Positions 26,074-33,572 of a DNA stretch of 64,000 nt are shown piece after piece. Both the position numbers and the translations under genes were made by a program. The stretch is from Lachnospiraceae bacterium (GTDB taxonomy: Bacteria; Bacillota; Clostridia; Lachnospirales; Lachnospiraceae), in NCBI GenBank assembly GCA_910575835.1, contig CAJTGB010000002.1:62001-126000 (forward strand), written 5' to 3'. A model generated the notes under the pieces. That model ran no database searches. It had not been told where the DNA came from and worked only from the letters and a program-made list of their open reading frames with translations. Every line of letters starts with the position of its first letter. Position 1 is the stretch's first letter.

Positions 26074-26488
26074 ATATATGTTTCTTCTCTTATTAGCCAC
26101 GGCCGTATGGAAAGATATCCGTACAAGGCGCATCCCCAATGTGATCGTCCTTGGAATAGCGGCGGCAGGTATCTTCTCTATTCCGTTTTTCCCTGTAATC
26201 AGTCTTGCGGACAGAGGGATCGGGATATTCTGTGTGAGCGTTCCCCTTCTGGTCCTTACATGGATCGTGCCGGGATGCTTCGGCGGCGGAGACATTAAGT
26301 TAATGGCTGCCAGCGGAATATTCCTGGGATGGGAAGCTAATCTTGAGGCATTCGCGCTGGCAGTTTTCTTGGCCGGGGGTTATTGTATCTGGATGCTTCT
26401 TAGAAAGAAGCTTAGCCGAAGGGAGCGGATCGCATTCGGACCATTTTTATGTGCGGGAATCATTGCAAAGATGTTTATAGCTCTTTAA
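26057..26488 (+). CDS. Type IV prepilin peptidase-like protein (A24 family)
   Basis: 143 residues from ATG 26057; a TTG two codons earlier is possible and neither has a good ribosome site. It is very hydrophobic, with about five membrane segments. The two catalytic Asp motifs of A24 peptidases are present: DIRTRRIPN near residue 20 and GGGDIKLMAASG near 75. The N-terminal methyltransferase domain is absent, as in the short archaeal-type and CpaA/TadV enzymes. It would cleave prepilin leaders, but no pilin genes lie nearby. Confidence 0.8.
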   Translation: MKRLIEYMFLLLLATAVWKDIRTRRIPNVIVLGIAAAGIFSIPFFPVISLADRGIGIFCVSVPLLVLTWIVPGCFGGGDIKLMAASGIFLGWEANLEAFALAVFLAGGYCIWMLLRKKLSRRERIAFGPFLCAGIIAKMFIAL

Positions 26489-26593
26489 TTCCGGCTTTAT
26501 TCCTTTTATCTTTTTGTTGGTTGACTTTTATTTTGCGGAAGGGATATACAGTCTATGAACAGCTGAATGTATAGCGGAAGGGAGGCATGGTTT

Positions 26594-26797
26594 ATGCCGC
26601 AGACAATACAAAGCCTGATAGATCAGTATATTTCGGAAATTAAGAAAATATATGGTTCCTATGCCAGAGGAGATTTTAGAGTGGATTCAGATGTTGATAT
26701 TATGATATTGCTTGATATGTCTGAATTGGATTTAAAGGTATATAGTCAGGAGCTTGCTTATATGACCTATGATTTTAATTTCCAAGCGCAAGGTTAA
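26594..26797 (+). pseudogene. MNT-type nucleotidyltransferase fragment with internal deletion
   Basis: 67 residues from ATG 26594 (GGGAGG eight bases upstream). GSYARGDFRVDSDVDIMILLD is the nucleotidyltransferase core with its metal-binding Asp pair. In intact relatives about ten residues including the strand leading to the YGSYARG motif come between EIKKIYG and the core; here IKKIYG runs straight into SYARG, as if a segment was lost at a short YGS repeat. The 3' end stops after YDFNF where IS200-type DNA begins, giving the artificial tail QAQG. Such proteins are usually antitoxins of HEPN-MNT pairs; no HEPN partner remains. Confidence 0.7.
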
Positions 26798-26886
26798 ATC
26801 CACCGCCTTTTAGGCGGTCAAGCTTTAGCGGCATTTCCTTTCAGTAGCAATTGTGATAAAATACAGCAATAGGAGGTGCTGTAGAA

Positions 26887-27315
26887 ATGGCAGAATATAG
26901 GAGCAGTAGTCATACCATATATGATATTAAGTATCATTTTGTGTGGATAACGAAGTATAGATATAAGATACTAAGAAAAAATGTAGCCTTTAGGCTACGG
27001 GAACTGCTGCAGCAAGGATGTGATGCACGGAACATAAAGATACTGAAAGGCAGTATTGGAGTGGATCATGTGCATATGCTGCTTTCGTGTCCAACCAATC
27101 TGGCGCCAAGTCAGATCATGCAATATCTGAAAGGAAGGTCGTCAAAGTTGTTACAGGATGAGTTCCCGGAGTTGAGAAAGAGATATTGGGGACAGCATAT
27201 GTGGGGAAGAGGATATTTCTGCGGGACAGTAGGAGAAGTAGATGAAGAGACGATAAGAAACTATATCGAAAATCAGGGAAAAGAAGAAGATAATTTCAAA
27301 ATCGAGGAACAATAG
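26887..27315 (+). CDS. tnpA: IS200-type Y1 (HUH) transposase
   Basis: 142 residues. The HUH motif is DHVHML (about 59-64), YHFVWITKYR marks the first strand, and the catalytic Tyr is in IRNYIENQ (about 127). GGAGGT precedes the ATG. The protein moves single-stranded copies of the element by recognising end hairpins. It appears intact. A TTTA-loop hairpin (GTAGCC/GGCTAC, 26983-26998) lies inside its own coding sequence. Confidence 0.92.
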   Translation: MAEYRSSSHTIYDIKYHFVWITKYRYKILRKNVAFRLRELLQQGCDARNIKILKGSIGVDHVHMLLSCPTNLAPSQIMQYLKGRSSKLLQDEFPELRKRYWGQHMWGRGYFCGTVGEVDEETIRNYIENQGKEEDNFKIEEQ

Positions 27316-27438
27316 CTACTTAGAGTAGAGCTTTTAGGCGACTTTAGTCGCAAATGAAACAGGCTTTAGCCTGCAAGCGACTTTCAGGCGCAAAAAGTGG
27401 TCTTTAGACCACAACAACCCACCGTCTTCAGACGGTGG
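27316..27438 (+). repeat. Row of short-loop hairpins at the right end of the IS
   Basis: Hairpins in order: CTACT-TAG-AGTAG (27316-27328), GCGAC-TTTA-GTCGC (27338-27351), CAGGC-TTTA-GCCTG (27360-27373), GTGGTC-TTTA-GACCAC (27397-27412) and CCACCGTC-TTCA-GACGGTGG (27419-27438). Stems differ, but loops are nearly constant. Confidence 0.75.
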
Positions 27439-27439
27439 T

Positions 27440-28216
27440 AGTTGAGTGACTTATGCCCGAGGAGCGCTTTAATGGTGAGCAGGTCAGTGCCGTTTTCATA
27501 AAGGTGGGTGCCAAATGCGTGCCGAAACGTATGGCAGGAGAAACGGTGCTCCCAGCCAAGTTCAGCTTCTTTGGCGGCAATAAACTGGTTTACCGTATAA
27601 GAGGCCATGGGCTTTTGGGAATTATCACGGTTAGGGAAGAGGAATCCCATGGGTCTGCCGGCATGGAACCAGTACTGTGTCAGGATATCCAGTGCATTCC
27701 GGGAAAGGATGGCATAACGGTCAGAACGTGCCTTGGAATGAGGGATATGTATGCGCATGGAAGAGCGGCTGATATCCTCGTAGCGGAGGGAGCAGGCTTC
27801 GCCAACCCGAAGCCCGGCAGAATACAGGAGAGAAAGAACCGCCTTGTGCTTGAGGTTGGAAAAAGACTGGATAAAATACCAGACCTCATTTTGTGTAGGA
27901 ACAAAAGGAAGGTAGGAATCAAATCTGCGCATAGGGAGCTGTGTGGCATCCCAGGGTTTGTGCAAAACGTAAATGGTGAAGAAACGGAGTTGGGAAATGC
28001 AGTGGTTCATAGTGCGGTCAGAAAGGCTTTTCTCTCTTTGGAGCCACCGGATAAAATCACGCAGTTCATCCCAGGAGACATCTTCGGGCATCTTATGGAG
28101 GATGCCGGAAAGATAATCCAGGTAAGCACGGATGTAGGTAGAATAAGATGTTACAGTATGGTCAGTAAACCGCGCAGGGAGATCATCTCCCGGAAAACAG
28201 ATAAATATTTGTCCAT
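27440..28216 (-). pseudogene. Tyrosine recombinase (XerC/D-like), frameshifted and 3'-truncated
   Basis: The native start is ATG 28216 behind AAGGAGG, encoding MDKYLSVFREMISLRG. A one-base loss near 28168 breaks the frame; the next frame continues as TDHTVTSYSTYIRAYLDYLSGILHK and joins the open frame starting at 28091. The catalytic domain keeps Arg in SAGLRVGEACSL, HTFRHAFGTHL and LLGHKS. The part carrying the nucleophile Tyr is replaced by IS DNA after HKSLN, so the product is inactive. It was a site-specific recombinase of about 300 residues, probably from a mobile element. Confidence 0.75.
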
Positions 28217-28336
28217 AATGGAACCTCCTTGAAAAAATGATAGAAAAGTGAGGGAAACATCATTTATGTGGAGGCGGGCGGTAAAAATTTTCCGAAATAT
28301 AGTTGTTGAGTTTGAAAATCCATGATAACATAAGCA

Positions 28337-28407
28337 TAGCAGTTTTTGTTGTGTTTTAAGTTGTCTTGTGGTGATTCAACAATAAAACATATATACAAAA
28401 ACTGCTA
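28337..28407. repeat. 13-bp perfect inverted repeat upstream of the recombinase
   Basis: TAGCAGTTTTTGT (28337-28349) and ACAAAAACTGCTA (28395-28407) flank 45 bp. It lies 120 bp before the recombinase start and could be a recombination or regulatory site. The rest of the 28217-28541 gap holds only AT-rich DNA and a GC-rich hairpin, AGCCGC/GCGGCT (28469-28487). Confidence 0.5.
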
Positions 28408-28541
28408 CTATTATTTTGTGAAAAATGAAAATTTTAAGAAAAAAGTGTAATTTCACATACTTAGGGCTAGCCGCCGCGCTAGCGGCTTGGTACAATAAAC
28501 ATAGACATATCAAGGCTTTTCCGACACGGAAAGGAGTAAAA

Positions 28542-28574
28542 ATGTCAGTTCAAACTTACAGGAGAACAAAATGA
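28542..28574 (+). CDS. 10-codon leader ORF overlapping the MBL gene
   Basis: ATG 28542 has AAGGAG seven bases upstream and encodes MSVQTYRRTK, ending in TGA that overlaps the ATG of the next gene (ATGA). The ribosome site of the MBL gene (AGGAGA) lies inside it. The layout predicts translational coupling. It is too short for homology evidence. Confidence 0.45.
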   Translation: MSVQTYRRTK

Positions 28575-29209
28575 GCAAGATTCATCGGATAAAATGCGGC
28601 AATGTTAATTGCCATATTATCGATAACGGAACAAGCGGAATATTAGTAGACACAGGAAAAAAGGAATTCCTTGACAAGGTGATGGAAGCATGCAGATCTT
28701 ATAATGTGAAACTGATCATCTTAACCCACGCGCATTTTGACCACGCCGAAAATGCTGCCCGGATATCGGATACCTTAGGAATTCCTATTGGAATGAATGA
28801 GAATGATCGTAATCTGATTCAATCTAACTCAAACCAATCGCTGTCCGCTGCAACTATATTAGGGAAAATCGTCCTATCAGCGTCCCTCAGGGAATTTTCT
28901 GTCCGTTCCATACCGGAATTTAAACCTGACGTCTGGCTGCATAATGATGACCGTCTGGACGATTACGGAATAGATGCCCGCATTCTTTCTTTACCGGGAC
29001 ATACGGATGGTTCCATCGGCATTGATGTGGACGGTAAACATTTTATAGCCGGCGATGCACTGATGAATATGTTTTATCCCACAGTTTCCATGCTGTATCA
29101 TAATAAGGACAGCATGCTGGAAAGCGCAAGAAAAATAAGCAATATAGGCAATAGAATCATATATTTCGGTCATGGCAAGCCGGTTCTTAATAAGAATTGG
29201 GTTAAGTAA
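28571..29209 (+). CDS. MBL-fold metallo-hydrolase
   Basis: 212 residues. The zinc motif THAHFDHAEN (about 52-61) fits HxHxDH, with further ligands in LPGHTDGS (about 140-147), AGDALM and YFGHGKPV. The family includes glyoxalase II-like thioesterases and other hydrolases; a specific substrate cannot be assigned. AGGAGA precedes the ATG and the start overlaps the 10-codon leader. Confidence 0.88.
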   Translation: MSKIHRIKCGNVNCHIIDNGTSGILVDTGKKEFLDKVMEACRSYNVKLIILTHAHFDHAENAARISDTLGIPIGMNENDRNLIQSNSNQSLSAATILGKIVLSASLREFSVRSIPEFKPDVWLHNDDRLDDYGIDARILSLPGHTDGSIGIDVDGKHFIAGDALMNMFYPTVSMLYHNKDSMLESARKISNIGNRIIYFGHGKPVLNKNWVK

Positions 29210-29283
29210 CCTTTAATCAGCGGCACACATGGTAAAACGGCAGTATCATATGCCCTGTTTAGAACATTTTACAGGAGGAAAAC

Positions 29284-29670
29284 ATGGACTTTATCGATGA
29301 AAAAGACTATATCATGCGGCTTATTAAGGAAGCGGTTAGAGTGCTTTTTTCTCTAATGCTTGGGAAACAATACAAGTCGGTTGAACTGCAGGAAGCAAAC
29401 AAATACGAGGTTTCAGGGGACACGCTGGAGAAATACGAAAGAATGGTTGATGAAGGCTTTATAAATGAAGCCGAAAATATATTGCTGGAAGGTATTGACT
29501 ATGCAAAAAAAGAAGAAGTTCTTGCAGCAGTATTATTCTATCAATATATAAGCGAAAAAGATATTGATTTCTTAGAAGCTCACAATTATTCAAAAGAGGA
29601 AGCGTTGGATGGGATTAAAAGACTGGCAGAGAAACTAGGAATGGATATTCCATTCACATGGGAAATGTAA
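29284..29670 (+). CDS. DUF6483-like small helical protein
   Basis: 128 residues, all-helical in appearance and acidic. The N-terminus DYIMRLIKEAVRVLFSLMLGK resembles the small clostridial family listed as DUF6483, whose role is unknown. The C-terminal half has TPR-like helices (EKYERMVDEGFINEAENILLEGI). CAGGAGGAAA precedes the ATG. It sits 74 bp after the MBL gene and may share its transcript. Confidence 0.6.
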   Translation: MDFIDEKDYIMRLIKEAVRVLFSLMLGKQYKSVELQEANKYEVSGDTLEKYERMVDEGFINEAENILLEGIDYAKKEEVLAAVLFYQYISEKDIDFLEAHNYSKEEALDGIKRLAEKLGMDIPFTWEM

Positions 29671-29832
29671 AGATGGTAGTGTAAAATCTCTTACATTATT
29701 CCTTTTTGCCAATTCAGGATTTTTATCCCTCTATGCTTTTGCGGTAAATCCGAATAATGCAACATTCAAAATATCCGCTTCCTCTGCATATGCCAGCCAC
29801 TCATACACTGAAGACTGGCAATATATGGATTA
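29671..29832 (-). pseudogene. KilA-N domain remnant
   Basis: One frame reads SSVYEWLAYAEEADILNV, then ALFGFTAKA, a TAG stop, then RDKNPELAKRNNVRDF. This is the core of a KilA-N (phage antirepressor-type) domain, with the Trp codon of the usual AKxWR motif changed to a stop. There is no start and both ends are missing. It marks old phage-like DNA. Confidence 0.65.
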
Positions 29833-29915
29833 ATAGCCTTATTTTTATGTGTATTCCAAAATAGGATTCTCATTTTTCTTTTCCAAATTTCATACTCTAA
29901 TTATATTCAATATTT

Positions 29916-30215
29916 TCATTCAAAGATTCGCGTAATATCCTGATACCGGTTGACCACACGATAAATCTCTACAAACTCATTTCCAAACTTATATATTATC
30001 ACATAATCTTCCCATATCGCATATTTATAGTCTGTACGAAAGCTGACTCTCTTAGAAAGATCCGAACCAATTCCTGGAAACATCTGAAGATTCTCAAACT
30101 TTCCATAAATTTCCTTTATGGTCTTTACAGCATATTCTTCATTATCCTCGGCAATATAATCTCGAATTTTCTTCAGATCCTTTGCAACAATCGGATTGAT
30201 CCGCAGTTTTAACAT
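29916..30215 (-). CDS. RelE/ParE-family toxin
   Basis: 99 residues from ATG 30215, picked because GAGGAATAAA lies just upstream; a GTG at 30230 would overlap the antitoxin. The ParE-type fold is visible: LRINPIVAKDLKKIRDYIAED at the start, FPGIGSDLSKRV in the middle, and EDYVIIYKFGNEFVEIYRVVNRYQD at the end. ParE proteins poison gyrase and RelE relatives cut ribosome-bound mRNA; this one looks ParE-like. It is one base downstream of its antitoxin. Confidence 0.85.
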   Translation of the reverse strand: MLKLRINPIVAKDLKKIRDYIAEDNEEYAVKTIKEIYGKFENLQMFPGIGSDLSKRVSFRTDYKYAIWEDYVIIYKFGNEFVEIYRVVNRYQDITRIFE

Positions 30216-30216
30216 T

Positions 30217-30465
30217 TTATTCCTCCACAAGTGCTTTCAATTCATCCAGATCAAGCCAGCCTTCACCATCTTTCACTGCTTCTTCGGCTTCCTGTAGCTT
30301 CATCAGAAGCTTTTTCTCTGCACGATCGGTCTCATAATCTTCAATATCCATGACTACGAAACGGCCTCTGCCATTCCTAGTCAAATATACCGGTTCTCCT
30401 CTTCGACAATTTTTCAGGACTTCATTATAATTTCTCAAATCAGATACTGGTAAAATATTTGCCAT
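30217..30465 (-). CDS. Phd/YefM-family antitoxin
   Basis: 82 residues. The N-terminal LPVSDLRNYNEVLKNCRRGEPVYLTRNGRGRFVVMDIEDYE is the Phd/YefM DNA-binding fold; the charged C-terminus would wrap the toxin. AAGGAAGGAG precedes the ATG. It is encoded first and would repress its own promoter, as is usual for this class. Confidence 0.87.
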   Translation of the reverse strand: MANILPVSDLRNYNEVLKNCRRGEPVYLTRNGRGRFVVMDIEDYETDRAEKKLLMKLQEAEEAVKDGEGWLDLDELKALVEE

Positions 30466-30511
30466 ATTCTTTTAGCTCCTTCCTTAATTTCCTATTATTT
30501 TTGCTACTTTT

Positions 30512-30539
30512 ATTGTACACAAAAAATCGTAAAATTCAA
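30512..30539 (-). promoter_or_regulatory. Promoter of the toxin-antitoxin operon
   Basis: On the minus strand TTGAAT (30539-30534) and TACAAT (30517-30512) are 16 bp apart. Confidence 0.5.
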
Positions 30540-30595
30540 CGTAAATTTTTACAACTTTTATTGAATATTTTTAACGGTTCTATAATTTGCTAAGC

Positions 30596-30817
30596 TCATA
30601 CTGGCATACTCTCCCTCACACAAAGCGCCCTATACCCAACCAACGGGTTCGGATACTCCGTAGCTATTTTACTAAAAATATCATCCAAGGATTCTGTGTC
30701 GAAAGGCTTTTCCACCGTGTATTGTGAACTAAGAAATTGTACAAAATTATATATCATTTCTATCTGGCTTTCTGGCAAAATACTTAATAAATTTATCGTT
30801 TTTTCCAATGTAGACAC
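30596..30817 (-). CDS. Orphan antitoxin-like small protein
   Basis: 73 residues from GTG 30817 (GGGAG eight bases before it); ATG 30835 is the alternative. The N-terminal STLEKTINLLSILPESQIEMIYNFVQFLSSQ resembles the helical start of many small clostridial antitoxin-like proteins. The end (VGYRALCVRESMPV) does not follow that pattern and may be altered. No toxin gene is adjacent. The 285 bp beyond (30836-31120) are AT-rich and hold only the inverted repeat TTGCCCTGTC/GACAGGGCAA (31018-31047). Confidence 0.4.
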   Translation of the reverse strand: MSTLEKTINLLSILPESQIEMIYNFVQFLSSQYTVEKPFDTESLDDIFSKIATEYPNPLVGYRALCVRESMPV

Positions 30818-31120
30818 AGACTTTCTCCCTTCCATAATCTATATATTTTTGTATATTATATCATTCTTTATATGAATTAACCATCACTATTTCATTCATC
30901 TTTTTCTGCCCCCCTTAACACCGCTGGGGTATTTTTCGTTTAACTCCCCATTTACCTTAAGCGTATTCCAAACGCTGGTAACTTGCCCAGACCGCAATCA
31001 AAACAAAATTTGTTTCATTGCCCTGTCATAGTCTATGGACAGGGCAAAATACAGCCTGTTTACCCCATATTTCTCAATGCTTTTCCGATCCGTTATTGTC
31101 TGAAACGCAACGAAACTATT

Positions 31121-31549
31121 TTAAGAATTCCGAGCGCAGTCAGGACCATTTTCTTCTCTTGCTCGGATCAGTTCATTGATCTCCTCTGCTTGGATTTCCT
31201 GCCGCTTGCGAAAATACCAGAAGATAAACCCATCAGTAACTAAAAAGATTACCGTAAAAGAGACAAAGATGGAAACATCCGTGCCCTTCCAGAAGAACAT
31301 CCTGGAAATAAACAGTGACAGCAGATACAACACCACCGACTCTGCTATGCAGTAATGACTCCATTTCCGGAATTCTATTTTGCTGATCAGCGTATCTATT
31401 AGCTGGCATGCAGCAAGCCACACAAACAAAACCAGCAGGAAGGGGGAAACTTCATTGCCCCACAGCAGATTAAGCCCCCAGTTTGCAAGCACGATCAGGG
31501 TAAAGCAGATGCAGATAGACGGAATCCGGTTCCATAAGAGATTTTTCAT
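31121..31549 (-). CDS. DUF3021 membrane protein
   Basis: 142 residues with four hydrophobic segments (about 10-30, 38-55, 70-88 and 95-115) and a charged C-terminal tail. The size, topology and the four-base ATGA overlap with a LytTR gene upstream match the DUF3021 proteins of the Firmicutes LytTR-DUF3021 pairs. In such pairs the membrane protein inhibits or modulates the regulator. Confidence 0.75.
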   Translation of the reverse strand: MKNLLWNRIPSICICFTLIVLANWGLNLLWGNEVSPFLLVLFVWLAACQLIDTLISKIEFRKWSHYCIAESVVLYLLSLFISRMFFWKGTDVSIFVSFTVIFLVTDGFIFWYFRKRQEIQAEEINELIRAREENGPDCARNS

Positions 31550-31992
31550 AGCGTTTCTCCTTTCAACTTATTTTTCAATACTTCAATGTAATTACGAGTA
31601 ACGATCTGGGTTTCCCCATTCACCAGGAAGGCTTCCAACCGATGATTATAAAGCGGACGCACGCTTTTCAAATAATCGGTGTTGATGATGCAATTTTTGC
31701 TGATCCTTACAAAAGAAGTATGGAGCAGTTTTTCTTCCAACGAAGCCAGTGTATCCCGGCAGAAGTAAATCTCCTTTTCCAGATAAAGAAAGGTTTTCCC
31801 GTCCGCAGAATCCATAAAATAAATTTGTTCCAGCGGAATCTGATACTCTTTCCCTTCCTGATACCCCGTTAAGGAAAAGCCATGCTGCCGGATCAGATCA
31901 ATCAAATGACGGAGCCTTTCATCCACATGGGCGCAATTGATAATAATTTCTGTTTCGGGAACTGCAAGATCCTGATGGATAGTCAGCTTCAT
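31546..31992 (-). CDS. LytTR-family DNA-binding regulator
   Basis: 148 residues. The C-terminal LytTR domain (about 45-145) shows IYFMDSADGKTFLYLEKEIYFCRDTLASLEEKL, FVRISKNCIINTDYLKSV and VTRNYIEVLK. There is no receiver domain, so it is not a classic response regulator. GGGAGGGGG precedes the ATG. It is co-transcribed with the DUF3021 gene from the promoter at 32023-32051 and probably regulates itself. Confidence 0.88.
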   Translation of the reverse strand: MKLTIHQDLAVPETEIIINCAHVDERLRHLIDLIRQHGFSLTGYQEGKEYQIPLEQIYFMDSADGKTFLYLEKEIYFCRDTLASLEEKLLHTSFVRISKNCIINTDYLKSVRPLYNHRLEAFLVNGETQIVTRNYIEVLKNKLKGETL

Positions 31993-32022
31993 TTTTCTCC
32001 CCCTCCCTGCCTTAGCAAGACT

Positions 32023-32051
32023 ATCGTATCATCCAGACGCCGGCAAAACAA
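32023..32051 (-). promoter_or_regulatory. Promoter of the LytTR-DUF3021 operon
   Basis: On the minus strand TTGTTT (32051-32046) and TACGAT (32028-32023) have 17-bp spacing. The rest of the 406-bp gap (31993-32398) holds the XRE promoter and otherwise nothing recognised. Confidence 0.45.
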
Positions 32052-32313
32052 TACCCCGACAGACAAGATGCCCTATGTTGGGGTGAAATACCTTTTTATT
32101 CCCTTTTCCTAAAAATCTACTCTCTTTTAGATAGGTATACTATCTTCCACATAAAGCGCCCCGATATAATAGTCGCAAAAGACTCATTCTTAGCATTCCA
32201 GAACCAAATAAAAAAACCGCACCATCCCCTACTCTAAACCTCCTAAAAGCTTTGAAAATCCATTCATTTAACCAACGGTTAACTTTCAATGCCGAATAAA
32301 TACAACGATTCAA

Positions 32314-32343
32314 TTGTCCTCTCTCCGCCGCCGCTGTTATAAT
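32314..32343 (+). promoter_or_regulatory. Candidate promoter of the XRE regulator
   Basis: TTGTCC (32314) and TATAAT (32338) are 18 bp apart, 56 bp before the start codon. Confidence 0.5.
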
Positions 32344-32398
32344 GGAAGAAAGATGAATGCAAAGCATTTTTCATACCTTTCAAAGGAGGACTGCCACA

Positions 32399-33463
32399 AT
32401 GAAAATCAATGAAATCATCCGCCAAAAACGAACCGAAAAAGGCTACACCCAGGAGCAGATAGCTTCCTTCCTGGGCGTCTCTGCCCCGGCCGTCAACAAA
32501 TGGGAAAAGGCCATCTCCTACCCGGATATCACGCTGCTTCCCGCGCTGGCAAGGCTGCTTGGCACAGACCTTAACACGCTGCTCTCTTTTCAGGATGACC
32601 TTACAAAGGAAGAGATCGGGATTTTTATAAATGAATTGGTTTCTATTGCCGACACGGAAGGGATTGACGCCGCATTTCACATGGCGCAGGATAAGCTTCA
32701 CGAATATCCCACCTGCGATCTTCTGCTATTAAACACTGCGCTGACTCTCGAAGGTCTGATTATCATGTCCAAAACCACTGTTCAAAACTGCCGATATGCA
32801 GCCGATATCGAAGAGATGTACACACGGGCTTCCAAAAGCTGTGACCCCGCGGTGAGCAGCCACGCCAAAGCCATGTTAATCTCAAAACACAGAAAAAGAA
32901 AAGAATTCGATGCTGCCAGAAGGTTATTGAATGAGCTTCCCGACACGACGCTCTACAACAAGAAACAATTAGAGGCCACCCTATGCCAGGAAGAGGGGAA
33001 CTTAGAACAGGCCGCACAGATCATCGAAGGGAAGATTCTGTCGGAGATCAGTGGGGTACAATCAGCTCTGTTCACACTGGTGGAGATCGCTGTCAAAGAA
33101 CATCATCTGTCCGAAGCCGAACAGCTGACGGAAATTGCCAAAGAGACCGGACGACTATTTGATCTGTGGGACTGTAATTCACATATTGCAGATTTTCAGC
33201 TTGCCGTTGCACAACGGGACACCGGCGGATGTCTTTGTGCCCTTGAGAAGATGCTGCCGGGTCTTTGCCAGGAATGGAAGCCAGATCACTCACCTTTGTA
33301 CCTGCACCTCTCCATGAAAGGGACAAACATGGGGAGCAGGATGCTGTCTGGAATACTGAATGAACTGGAAGACACGGAAAACCACGAATATGATTTCCTG
33401 CGGGAAGATACAAGAATACAGAACTTGCTGGACCAATACCATTCTGCTGTAAAAATGCCTTAA
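32399..33463 (+). CDS. XRE-family regulator with long C-terminal helical-repeat domain
   Basis: 354 residues from ATG 32399, with AGGAGG nine bases before it. Residues 3-60 are a helix-turn-helix of the XRE type (MKINEIIRQKRTEKGYTQEQ and SAPAVNKWEKAISYPDITLL). The remainder is a TPR-like helical domain. Regulators of this form often control a nearby ABC transporter and bind a ligand or peptide through the repeats, but no such transporter is beside it. A strong two-way terminator follows. Confidence 0.85.
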   Translation: MKINEIIRQKRTEKGYTQEQIASFLGVSAPAVNKWEKAISYPDITLLPALARLLGTDLNTLLSFQDDLTKEEIGIFINELVSIADTEGIDAAFHMAQDKLHEYPTCDLLLLNTALTLEGLIIMSKTTVQNCRYAADIEEMYTRASKSCDPAVSSHAKAMLISKHRKRKEFDAARRLLNELPDTTLYNKKQLEATLCQEEGNLEQAAQIIEGKILSEISGVQSALFTLVEIAVKEHHLSEAEQLTEIAKETGRLFDLWDCNSHIADFQLAVAQRDTGGCLCALEKMLPGLCQEWKPDHSPLYLHLSMKGTNMGSRMLSGILNELEDTENHEYDFLREDTRIQNLLDQYHSAVKMP

Positions 33464-33500
33464 CCGCTTCATATCCGCCGCACCAATAAGCCGAAGTATG

Positions 33501-33568
33501 ATAAACCGCCATATGATAACGGAAAATCCAAACTTCCAGATTTTATTCGTCATCATATGGCGGTTTAT
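33501..33568. terminator. Large bidirectional hairpin between XRE and GH127 genes
   Basis: ATAAACCGCCATATGAT (33501-33517) pairs perfectly over 17 bp with 33552-33568, with a 34-base loop. It is flanked by AT-rich DNA and separates two convergent genes. Confidence 0.65.
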
Positions 33569-33572
33569 TCCT

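Larger units (their letters stand above)
26783..27440 (+). mobile_element. IS200/IS605-type insertion sequence
   Basis: About 660 bp with a single Y1 transposase gene and subterminal hairpins instead of terminal inverted repeats. Left hairpin: ACCGCC-TTTTA-GGCGGT (26802-26818). Right hairpin: CCACCGTC-TTCA-GACGGTGG (27419-27438). Ends are approximate and are placed where the reading frames on each side stop matching their families. No accessory tnpB gene. Confidence 0.8.

Noticed and set aside
26802-27438. CRISPR-like array suggested by regularly placed hairpins.
   Set aside because: The stems differ, spacing is irregular, and there are no constant repeats with unique spacers.
27453-28232. 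Plus-strand open frame of 259 codons.
   Set aside because: It lies opposite the tyrosine recombinase, whose minus-strand frame has clear family motifs; the plus frame has no ribosome site or recognisable product.
28440-28500. GC-rich AGCCGC/GCGGCT hairpin as a terminator or riboswitch of the MBL gene.
   Set aside because: It is short, lacks a T-run, and is directly followed by a TACAAT that may be a -10 box; no known RNA motif was recognised.
31018-31047. TTGCCCTGTC/GACAGGGCAA inverted repeat as a terminator of DUF3021.
   Set aside because: Neither side carries a T-run in the needed direction, so it was kept only as an inverted repeat.
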